From NCBI GenBank assembly GCA_030643455.1, contig DAOWLV010000009.1, positions 1 to 19,364 on the forward strand: a DNA stretch of 19,364 bases, written 5' to 3'. This DNA is from Candidatus Krumholzibacteriia bacterium. Its GTDB lineage: Bacteria > Krumholzibacteriota > Krumholzibacteriia > LZORAL124-64-63. A program made the position numbers and the translations under genes. Below the pieces are notes generated by a model. That model worked only from the letters and a program-made list of their open reading frames with translations. It ran no database searches and was not told the origin of the DNA. Of this stretch, positions 1 to 5,903 are shown one piece after another (within the stretch, counting starts at the first letter, position 1; each line of letters starts with the position of its first letter).

Positions 1-944
1 CCGGTGACCCTGGGATTGCGGACCTGGATGAGGGAATCCGGCCAGTGTTCCCGGAATTCCTCTTCTGTCCAGGGGCGGTAACGATGCCAGAATTTCCAAT
101 GCCACAGGAAGAACTTCCGGGCCCGGCCCATACCCTTTTCATCATCCCCGAAATGTTCCAGGGCCAACTCGCAATAGCGATGCAGGACAGCCCAGCGTTC
201 GGGAATCGTTGGGTCGAGAGGCCTGCCCTCGGTCAGCTCCCGGAAGATCCAGGGTTTGACCAAAGCGCCGCGGGCGACCAGGAAGGAACGGATCGAGGTT
301 TCTTCGCGGCGGTGCTGCAGATCCCAGGGCGTAAGTAGGTCCCCGTTCCCCATCACCGGGATGTCAACGGACCGCGCCACCTCGTCGATCAGATCCCAGC
401 GGGCGTTCAGACGATAACGCTGGTTCCGGGTTCGGCCGTGGACAACCACCGCGTCGGCGCCGGCGTCCTGCGCCCTGCGAGCCAGGTCGACGACGTTCAT
501 CTTGGATTCGGAATATCCGAGGCGAAGCTTGGCGGACAAGGGAAGGTCAACGGCACGGCGCACCGCCGCTACCACCTCCCCCAGAAGGGTAGGACGCTTC
601 ATGAGGGCCGCCCCGGCGCCGCGTTTAACGACCAGGTCGATGGGACAGCCGAAATTGAGATCGATGAATTTTGCCCCGGCGACCGCCGCGATCAGGGCGG
701 CTTCGGCCATCACCCCCGGCTTCTTGCCGGCCAGTTGCACTCCGAAGTCGGTTTCGCTGGCATGGTGGCGGATCAGGGGCCGGTCGCCGCCCTTGACCAG
801 CTTGTCGGCCAGGACCATTTCACTGCAGGTCCGCACCGCCCCGTACTCCCGGCAAAGCCGCCGGTAGGGCAGGTTCCCCCCCATGGCCATCGGGGCCATG
901 GCGATGACGTCCCGAAAGAAATCCCGGGCTTTCGAACTGTCCAC
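1..944 (-). CDS. tRNA-dihydrouridine synthase, Dus3-like (partial, runs off left edge)
   Basis: FMN- and NADPH-dependent reduction of uridine to dihydrouridine in tRNA, cytosolic. About 314 residues are visible and the 3' end lies outside the window. Reading the minus strand gives the Dus TIM-barrel landmarks in order: MAPMAMGGNLPYRR near the N-terminus, FGVQLAGKKPG, the catalytic-cysteine motif LNFGCPIDLVVKRGAGAALM, a VVVHGRTRNQRY strand, VMGNGD and the phosphate-binding VARGALVKPWIFRE. The GCPIDLV...GAGAALM stretch and the tail (ALEHFGDDEKGM, RKFFLWHWKFWHRY) resemble eukaryotic Dus3 more than E. coli DusA, DusB or DusC; this is from memory, not an alignment. GTG at 944 is chosen because an in-frame TAG lies two codons upstream and the next starts (ATG at 899, 890) would cut off the first beta strand. 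It begins 3 nt after the ferritin-like gene, so the two are probably co-translated. Confidence 0.9.
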   Translation of the reverse strand, partial: MDSSKARDFFRDVIAMAPMAMGGNLPYRRLCREYGAVRTCSEMVLADKLVKGGDRPLIRHHASETDFGVQLAGKKPGVMAEAALIAAVAGAKFIDLNFGCPIDLVVKRGAGAALMKRPTLLGEVVAAVRRAVDLPLSAKLRLGYSESKMNVVDLARRAQDAGADAVVVHGRTRNQRYRLNARWDLIDEVARSVDIPVMGNGDLLTPWDLQHRREETSIRSFLVARGALVKPWIFRELTEGRPLDPTIPERWAVLHRYCELALEHFGDDEKGMGRARKFFLWHWKFWHRYRPWTEEEFREHWPDSLIQVRNPRVT

Positions 945-947
945 CGG

Positions 948-1478
948 CTATCCACCGTCCAGCATCGCGTTGCCGTCGAACCCATCGAATCCCTGGGGGT
1001 CGGCCATGAAGTCATAGGTGTTCTTGAGCAGGGTGTAGTGGTTCTGTTCCTCGAAGGCCAGATGCGCGAACAATGCCTTGGCCTTGGGCGATTCCATCTC
1101 CTCGGCCGCCTTGGCGTACATATGGTAGCCCTTACGTTCCACGTCCATGGCGCCCTGGAGGATTTCCAGCTCTTCGAGCTGGAAATCGTAGGGGTCGTGG
1201 GCTCCCTCCAGCGCGTTGTCGAAAATGGCCCGCACGTTCAGGACGTGATCGTCATCCACATCGGGAAGCACTTCCAGGGTCTCCTCGCGCAGGATGTCAT
1301 CCCGCATCTTTTCGAGATGGGCCTTGTGTCCGGCTTCGTCCTTGGCCAGCGAGTTGAAGAGATTGCGCTCCAGGGTCGAAGGAGCGTTCTGGGCGCGGTC
1401 CTGAAAAAAGGCCATGCCCTCCTCTTCGAAGACGATGGCCTTCTCGAGGATTTCCAGGCAGTGTTTCACATCGTTCAT
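948..1478 (-). CDS. Rubrerythrin/ferritin-like diiron protein
   Basis: A 176-residue protein of the ferritin-like superfamily (COG1633-like rubrerythrin core), probably a cytosolic diiron peroxidase or oxidative-stress protein. Two four-helix-bundle half sites are visible: Glu20 (FEEEGMAFF) with Glu48 and His51 (KDEAGH), then Glu114 (DVERKG) with Glu144 and His147 (FEEQNH). These are the expected iron ligands. There is no C-terminal rubredoxin CxxC domain, so it is the short, rubredoxin-less type and would need an external electron donor. A longer reading frame reaches to 1571, but ATG at 1478 is preferred because GGAGG sits five bases upstream and the first 31 extra residues look non-coding. 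Its stop is 3 nt before the start of the dihydrouridine synthase. The exact physiological substrate cannot be read from the sequence. Confidence 0.88.
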   Translation of the reverse strand: MNDVKHCLEILEKAIVFEEEGMAFFQDRAQNAPSTLERNLFNSLAKDEAGHKAHLEKMRDDILREETLEVLPDVDDDHVLNVRAIFDNALEGAHDPYDFQLEELEILQGAMDVERKGYHMYAKAAEEMESPKAKALFAHLAFEEQNHYTLLKNTYDFMADPQGFDGFDGNAMLDGG

Positions 1479-1576
1479 GATGTCCTCCGGGGACGGATCA
1501 GGTTTCAGTTTGCAACCCCCTAATGGTAACTCCCCCACTTTGATTTTCCATAAAAAAACCACTGGGGCCAACGACC

Positions 1577-1599
1577 GGGTTGATATCGACCGTCAACCC
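1577..1599. promoter_or_regulatory. Inverted repeat upstream of citrate synthase
   Basis: GGGTTGA and TCAACCC are perfect 7-bp arms separated by nine bases, in the 236-bp gap between the divergent diiron-protein and citrate synthase genes. It could be an operator for either gene. No convincing -35/-10 pair was found beside it, so function is a guess. Confidence 0.3.
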
Positions 1600-1714
1600 T
1601 GTTAAGTTTTCCACAAATCATGTTCTCGTCGCTCCAAGTGTAATTCCCTCCTGTTTTTATGGGATTTGCATCCAAGATCGGCGGGGCTGCGAAACCCATT
1701 AAAAGGAGGGCGCC

Positions 1715-2992
1715 ATGGCCAAGCTCCAGAATGCACTCGACAAGAAGATTCCCGTCTGGCGGAAGGAAATCAGAACGCTGATCAAGAAGCACGGGACCAA
1801 AAAGATCAGCGACGTCACGATTATCCAGGCCTATGGCGGCATGCGCGGCGTCAAGGGAATGGTCTGTGACACCTCCGAAGTTCCGCCCGACAAGGGCCTG
1901 ATGATCCGCGGCATCCCCGCCGGCAAACTGACTGACAAGGCCCCCGAGGACATCTTCTATCTCCTGTGCACCGGTGATCTTCCCAACGCCCGGGACCGCA
2001 GGGCCCTGACCGAGGAGTTCAACAAGCGCGCCAAGGTTCCGTCCTACGTGTGGAAGGTTCTCGAGGCCATGCCCAAGGACTCCCATCCCATGTGCATGCT
2101 CGACACGGCCATCCTCTGCATGCAGAAGGAGAGCCACTTCGTCAAGGCGTACAACTCCGGCGTGAGTAAGATGGACTTCTGGAAACCTACCATGGAAGAC
2201 AGCCTGGACCTTCTGGCCAGGCTTCCGGGTATCGCCGCGGGCGTGTACCGTATGCGTTTCAACAAGGGCAAGCGCATTCCCCCCAAGAAGGGCCTGACCT
2301 GGGCAGAGAACTACGCCCACATGCTCGGCATCAAGGACAAGTCCGGCCAGTTCGCGGACTGCATGCGTCTGTACCTCGTGTTGCACTGCGACCATGAAGG
2401 CGGCAACGTCTCGGCCCATGCCTGCCACCTGGTGGGCTCGGCGCTGAGCGATCCCTACTACAGCGTGTCCGCGGGCCTGAACGGTCTGGCCGGCCCCCTG
2501 CACGGACTGGCCAACCAGGAGTGCCTGAACTGGGTGCTGCAACTGAAAAAGAAGTTCCGGGGCGTGCCCACCGACGAGCAGTTGACCCAGTACGCCTGGG
2601 ACACCCTCAACAGCGGCAAGGTGATTCCCGGCTACGGCCATGCGGTCCTGCGCGTGACCGATCCGCGCTTCACCGCCTTCCGGGCCTTCGGCATGGCCAA
2701 CTTCCCCGAGGATCCCGTCATGCAGCTCGTGGACAAGGTCTACAACATCGTGCCGGGCGTGCTGAAGGAACACGGCAAGGCCAAGAACCCGTGGCCCAAC
2801 GTGGACGCCGGCAGCGGCGCCCTGCTGTACCACTACGGCATGAAGGAGTTCTCCTACTACACCGTGCTGTTCTCGGTCTCCAGGGCCATGGGAATGCTCA
2901 GCCAGATGATCATCAACCGGGCCATGGGCTCGCCGATCGAACGGCCGAAGAGCGTGACCACCAAGTGGCTGAAGAAACAGGTGAAGAAGTAG
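1715..2992 (+). CDS. gltA: Citrate synthase, eukaryote-like (mitochondrial) type
   Basis: Condenses acetyl-CoA and oxaloacetate to citrate, the entry step of the TCA cycle, in the cytosol. The 425-residue protein follows mitochondrial citrate synthase closely: GGMRGVKGMVCDTS (41-54), LHCDHEGGNVSAH (223-235), GLAGPLHGLANQE (257-269), IPGYGHAVLR (304-313), KNPWPNVDAGSG (357-368) and a C-terminal SPIERPKS. The catalytic triad is present as His263, His309 and Asp364, equivalent to His274, His320 and Asp375 of the pig enzyme. Length matches the mature eukaryotic form. Eukaryote-like citrate synthases are known from some bacteria such as Geobacteraceae, so this is unusual but not unique. ATG at 1715 has a strong AAGGAGGG site a few bases upstream. 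It stands alone on its strand and ends in a strong terminator, so it is probably monocistronic. Confidence 0.96.
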   Translation: MAKLQNALDKKIPVWRKEIRTLIKKHGTKKISDVTIIQAYGGMRGVKGMVCDTSEVPPDKGLMIRGIPAGKLTDKAPEDIFYLLCTGDLPNARDRRALTEEFNKRAKVPSYVWKVLEAMPKDSHPMCMLDTAILCMQKESHFVKAYNSGVSKMDFWKPTMEDSLDLLARLPGIAAGVYRMRFNKGKRIPPKKGLTWAENYAHMLGIKDKSGQFADCMRLYLVLHCDHEGGNVSAHACHLVGSALSDPYYSVSAGLNGLAGPLHGLANQECLNWVLQLKKKFRGVPTDEQLTQYAWDTLNSGKVIPGYGHAVLRVTDPRFTAFRAFGMANFPEDPVMQLVDKVYNIVPGVLKEHGKAKNPWPNVDAGSGALLYHYGMKEFSYYTVLFSVSRAMGMLSQMIINRAMGSPIERPKSVTTKWLKKQVKK

Positions 2993-3019
2993 GCTCTGCA
3001 GCCTGAATCGGAAAAACAG

Positions 3020-3071
3020 GATCCGGGCAATTCCCGACCATCGGTCGATGAATTGCCCGGATCATTTTTTT
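3020..3071. terminator. Bidirectional rho-independent terminator after citrate synthase
   Basis: A perfect 14-bp stem, GATCCGGGCAATTC (3020-3033) pairing with its complement at 3050-3063, encloses a 16-nt loop and is followed by seven Ts (3065-3071). On the minus strand the same stem is followed after a few bases by a run of five Ts (complement of A3013-3017), so it can also stop transcription arriving from the convergent regulator and membrane-protein genes. Confidence 0.92.
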
Positions 3072-3089
3072 GGGAAATTATGTCCCGCC

Positions 3090-3523
3090 TCAGACGACCT
3101 TTTCCCTCCAGGCCAGGATGACCGCCGGCAGGATATGGGACAGGTAGAGGAGCCCCGAGGGCAGCACAACATCGAATATACGCCATCCAAAATCGGTACC
3201 CAACACGGCACGTACATCAACAGAAGGCTGCAGGGAACAAAAATTTCATAGGAGTAACGCAAAGCTTCCCGTGTGACTATGACCTGCCGTTCATCGAGGT
3301 TTTCGACCTTGGCATGGGTCAGCTTCCAAAGCCCTGTCCTCCAGATGACTTGAAGGAAACTCAGGACAAGGCCGATCAGGCAAACCACGATCAGACCTAC
3401 TGCCACGGGATTGTGAACTCCACCCGCAACACCCCAGTGATAAATCAATTCCAGGATGATCAGACTGGCCAGGTTCAGGACGACATATCCACGCCTCTGC
3501 GTTTGGGATTGGGCACCGTTCAT
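3090..3523 (-). pseudogene. Four-helix membrane protein paired with XRE regulator, apparent frameshift
   Basis: Small integral membrane protein of a kind often found beside YozG-like XRE regulators (DUF2178-like; assigned from memory). Reading from ATG at 3523 gives two membrane helices (YVVLNLASLIILELIYHWGV; AVGLIVVCLIGLVLSFLQVI), the conserved-looking loop LWKLTHAKVENLDERQVIV, and the start of a third helix (SYEIFVPCSLLLMYV). The same frame then turns into a Cys/Ser/Arg-rich tail that ends near 3062. One frame over, the sequence reads FDVVLPSGLLYLSHILPAVI then LAWREKVV and stops at 3090-3092, a sensible fourth helix and tail. I infer a one-base indel around 3205-3240, either a real mutation or an assembly error. 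The start codon is 1 nt after the regulator's stop, so the pair is coupled. If the frameshift is not real, the intact frame ends at 3062 with 153 residues. Confidence 0.7.
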
Positions 3524-3524
3524 T

Positions 3525-3785
3525 TCATTCCCCCTTTTTTTCCAACTGATCCCTCAGGACATCACTCAAAGGCTTCATCGGCCCCGTGGAAAACACCATC
3601 TCCACCGGAAGACCGAAAACTTCCGCGATCCGGAAAGCCAGATCCAGACTCGGGTTGTATTCCTCGCGCTCCAGATACCCGATCGTCTGATAATTGACCC
3701 CAACCAGATCGGCGAGGTCTTGCCGCGAAAGATCCCGCTCATTCCTGAAAACCTGGATCCGATTGTAGATTTTTCTTGATTCCAT
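3525..3785 (-). CDS. XRE/Cro-CI family helix-turn-helix regulator
   Basis: An 86-residue DNA-binding protein consisting mainly of one HTH_3 domain. NRIQVFRNERDLSRQDLADL forms the first helices, VGVNYQTIGYLEREEYNPSL carries the recognition helix, and AFRIAEVFGLPVEMVFS closes the domain, a standard Cro/CI arrangement. ATG at 3785 is preferred. An in-frame ATG at 3800 would give five extra residues (MYYSC) but would lie at the predicted transcription start and have no ribosome site; neither has a strong Shine-Dalgarno. The gene is followed directly by the membrane-protein gene it is paired with. The promoter overlaps an inverted repeat, so autoregulation is likely by inference. The regulated signal is unknown. 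Confidence 0.88.
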   Translation of the reverse strand: MESRKIYNRIQVFRNERDLSRQDLADLVGVNYQTIGYLEREEYNPSLDLAFRIAEVFGLPVEMVFSTGPMKPLSDVLRDQLEKKGE

Positions 3786-3806
3786 ACATGAATAATACAT
3801 CGATTT

Positions 3807-3835
3807 ATTATAAGAAGCAAGTAAATTATTGTATA
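3807..3835 (-). promoter_or_regulatory. Promoter of XRE regulator operon
   Basis: On the minus strand a perfect TATAAT -10 box (3812-3807) lies 17 bases from TATACA (3835-3830), a 4/6 match to the -35 consensus. The predicted start near 3800 gives a leader of about 15 nt for ATG 3785. The region is markedly AT-rich compared with its surroundings. Confidence 0.6.
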
Positions 3836-3842
3836 TTTACAA
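3829..3842. promoter_or_regulatory. Candidate operator overlapping the regulator's -35 box
   Basis: TTGTATATTTACAA has perfect 5-bp arms (TTGTA/TACAA) around four A/T bases. It covers the -35 element of the regulator's own promoter, where a Cro/CI-type dimer would block RNA polymerase. It also sits in the 143-bp gap shared with the divergent GYD-domain gene. The link to this regulator is inferred from position. Confidence 0.45.
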
Positions 3843-3928
3843 TCTTTTCAAGCAACCCCACCCCGGTCCATGGCCCGAATTCGAAAGTCATCTAAGTTGT
3901 ACTGGAACCCGTACCGAGGAGGGAAATC

Positions 3929-4270
3929 ATGCCTACGTACGTGTTAATGACCAAACTGGCCCCCGACTGCATCGGGGACGCCGAAGACCGCAAGAGCAAG
4001 GGCAAGGACTGGCTGAACCGGGTCCATGAGTCCTGCCCCGAGGTGAAGTGGATCGCGCACTACGCGCTGCTGGGCCGGTACGATTTCATGGACCTGTACG
4101 AAGCACCCGATGACGCCACCGCCCACAAGGTCAGCCTGATTTCACGGGAACAGGGTGCCATCAGCGCGGAGAGTTGGCCTGCACTGTCGTATGACAAGCA
4201 CCTGAAACTGATGGAGGAAGTGACCCGCGGCAAGAACGCCGGCAGTGCCACCGGCAAGCCGACGACCTGA
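3929..4270 (+). CDS. GYD domain protein
   Basis: A 113-residue cytosolic protein of the GYD family (ferredoxin-like alpha+beta fold). Family features visible are the N-terminal strand MPTYVLMTKL, the central HYALLGRYDFMDLYEAPD (44-61) containing the G-x-Y-D-F motif that names the family, and SREQGAISAESWPAL (72-86). The last dozen residues (GKNAGSATGKPTT) look like a disordered tail. Molecular function of the family is not well established, so no reaction is given. ATG at 3929 has GAGGAGGG eight or so bases upstream. It is divergent from the XRE regulator and convergent with the sulfide:quinone oxidoreductase operon, with only 17 nt between its stop and that of the 38-aa gene. Confidence 0.87.
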   Translation: MPTYVLMTKLAPDCIGDAEDRKSKGKDWLNRVHESCPEVKWIAHYALLGRYDFMDLYEAPDDATAHKVSLISREQGAISAESWPALSYDKHLKLMEEVTRGKNAGSATGKPTT

Positions 4271-4287
4271 AACCGGGGGTGCGTTTC

Positions 4288-4404
4288 TCAGGACCGTTTG
4301 CTGTGGTCGACGGCCTTGAGGATCTTCAGGTTCAGAACGATGAAACGGAAAAACTGGAAGAGCTTGTTGTTCATCCAGAATTTGTCCTTGTCCGTTATTT
4401 CCAT
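4288..4404 (-). CDS. Small conserved-looking 38-aa protein downstream of SQR
   Basis: ATG at 4404 is preceded by a strong GGGAGGG site five bases upstream and lies 11 nt after the stop of the sulfide:quinone oxidoreductase gene, so it is very probably translated. The peptide begins MEITDKDKFWMNNKLFQFF and continues RFIVLNLKILKAVDHSKRS. It has an aromatic/aliphatic amphipathic helix bounded by basic residues and no cysteine or signal peptide. A membrane-surface helix or a partner of the oxidoreductase would fit, but this is inference. I do not recognise a named family. Confidence 0.6.
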   Translation of the reverse strand: MEITDKDKFWMNNKLFQFFRFIVLNLKILKAVDHSKRS

Positions 4405-4415
4405 GTCAGCCCTCC

Positions 4416-5852
4416 CTATTCCGGAATGATTTTCCAGCCAATGCGGCCCTGCAGCTTGTGCATGAAGGTCGTGTGGATCATGCGTTTCATCCAGGCGCCC
4501 GCCAGACCCATCTCCAGGTGCGTGACAAACGGGTCGCGCCCCTCGTCGTTGGGGTAACGCCGGTTGTCCGGCACGACCGGGTAGACCATGATCACGGCGG
4601 CGGAACCGTCCCACAGGCTGTCGCCCATCGAGGCGATGCAGGCCGCGGCCATCTCGGTCATGCGTTCGCTGTGGGTCATGCGGCCGTCCTTCACCAGATC
4701 GATGATGTTCAGCGCCACGATCCGGCCGATGACCCCGGACACCATTCCGGTCCGCGGCGGCGCGGGACTCATCGGTATCCCGTTGGGATTGACGTGCGGC
4801 CTGGAGATCGGACCCGGCGGTGCAAAAGCGATGCCGGCGGCGAAGATGTTCCGGTAGTTGGGGTTCTGGTAGACGGCGGGCCAGGCGTCGGGATTGCCCG
4901 CCAGGGTCTCGTAATCCAGGCCGTAGATGCCGTCCACCGAAACAAACCCCGCGGCGTTGACGATCTTGTCGGACACGTCCTGGCCTTCGGCGCCAAGGAA
5001 CTTCAGGGGCTGGCCCAGGAAACGCGGAATGAGCATCGCGTAATCGAATTTCGTTTCACCGGAGTTCCCCTCCATGTCCTGCCAGCCGGCGACGCCGGTA
5101 TCCACTTCCGTCACGCCCCGGCCGACCAGAGGTTCGATCTCGAAGTCCTTGAACACCGCGCTGATGAAATCCTCGGCGGTGGTGCGCTTGCCCCTGTGCT
5201 TGACCGAAAGGCCGCGGATGCCGAAATCCCCCAGGGCCGGTTCGTTGGACAGGTAGGCCAGGTCGCACTTGGTGCGGACGTTTCGCCGCACGAGATCCTT
5301 GTGGATGTTGGAGATGTATTCCAGGGCCGCGCCCTGGCAGGTGGCGGCGCCGTGGCCGGTGCCGATGACGATGCGCTGCCGTTCGCCCTTTTCCATCCTG
5401 GAGACGGCCTCGAGATAATGGTCCCGGGCTTCGAGCGCGTGGGGCGGCGAACAGATGGACCAGGTGTTGCCCGCGGCCGGTCCCAGGCCTGGCGTAGCCT
5501 CGAAATCCAGCTTGGGTCCCGTCGCGATCAAGAGGTAGTCGTAGTCCACCTGGACGGGCTGACTGCCCTCGGCGTTGGGAACGGCCATGACGAACTGTTC
5601 ATCGGGATGCACCTCGGTCGCCTTGCCGGCGATGAAGACCACATTCAACTTGCGGTAGACTTTTTCCAGATCGAACAGGGTCTTGCCGATGTCCATGCGG
5701 TCGATGCCCACCCAGACCAGCGACGGGATGTAGACAAAATCAGGAGTCCGGTTGATCACCGTCACCTGGTGGTCGCGGCCCAGTTTGTCCCCCAGGTACA
5801 ACGCCGCCGTATGGCCCGCGAACCCCGCTCCGATGACACAGATCCTTGCCAT
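4416..5852 (-). CDS. sqr: Sulfide:quinone oxidoreductase (FAD-dependent)
   Basis: Oxidises sulfide to sulfane sulfur and passes electrons to membrane quinone. The 478-residue flavoprotein has the FAD-binding GAGFAGHTAA (8-17), a second dinucleotide region (LLIATGPKLDF, 107-117) and IFAAGIAFAPPGP (336-348). Three cysteines match the positions known in Acidithiobacillus SQR: Cys134 (SICSPPHA), Cys172 (GAATCQGAALEY) and Cys405 (AACIASMGD), which supports SQR over type II NADH dehydrogenase. The C-terminal segment after about residue 440 (GLAGAWMKRMIHTTFMHKL) is amphipathic, as expected for monotopic membrane binding. No signal peptide is seen. ATG at 5852 has GGGAGGAAATC before it. It sits between the lysyl endopeptidase gene (51 nt upstream) and a 38-aa gene. 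The SQR subtype cannot be assigned by eye. Confidence 0.87.
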   Translation of the reverse strand: MARICVIGAGFAGHTAALYLGDKLGRDHQVTVINRTPDFVYIPSLVWVGIDRMDIGKTLFDLEKVYRKLNVVFIAGKATEVHPDEQFVMAVPNAEGSQPVQVDYDYLLIATGPKLDFEATPGLGPAAGNTWSICSPPHALEARDHYLEAVSRMEKGERQRIVIGTGHGAATCQGAALEYISNIHKDLVRRNVRTKCDLAYLSNEPALGDFGIRGLSVKHRGKRTTAEDFISAVFKDFEIEPLVGRGVTEVDTGVAGWQDMEGNSGETKFDYAMLIPRFLGQPLKFLGAEGQDVSDKIVNAAGFVSVDGIYGLDYETLAGNPDAWPAVYQNPNYRNIFAAGIAFAPPGPISRPHVNPNGIPMSPAPPRTGMVSGVIGRIVALNIIDLVKDGRMTHSERMTEMAAACIASMGDSLWDGSAAVIMVYPVVPDNRRYPNDEGRDPFVTHLEMGLAGAWMKRMIHTTFMHKLQGRIGWKIIPE

Positions 5853-5903
5853 GATTTCCTCCCTTTCCCGCCAGGAGCAGTCCGATCGGGAAAATCACCC
5901 GCA

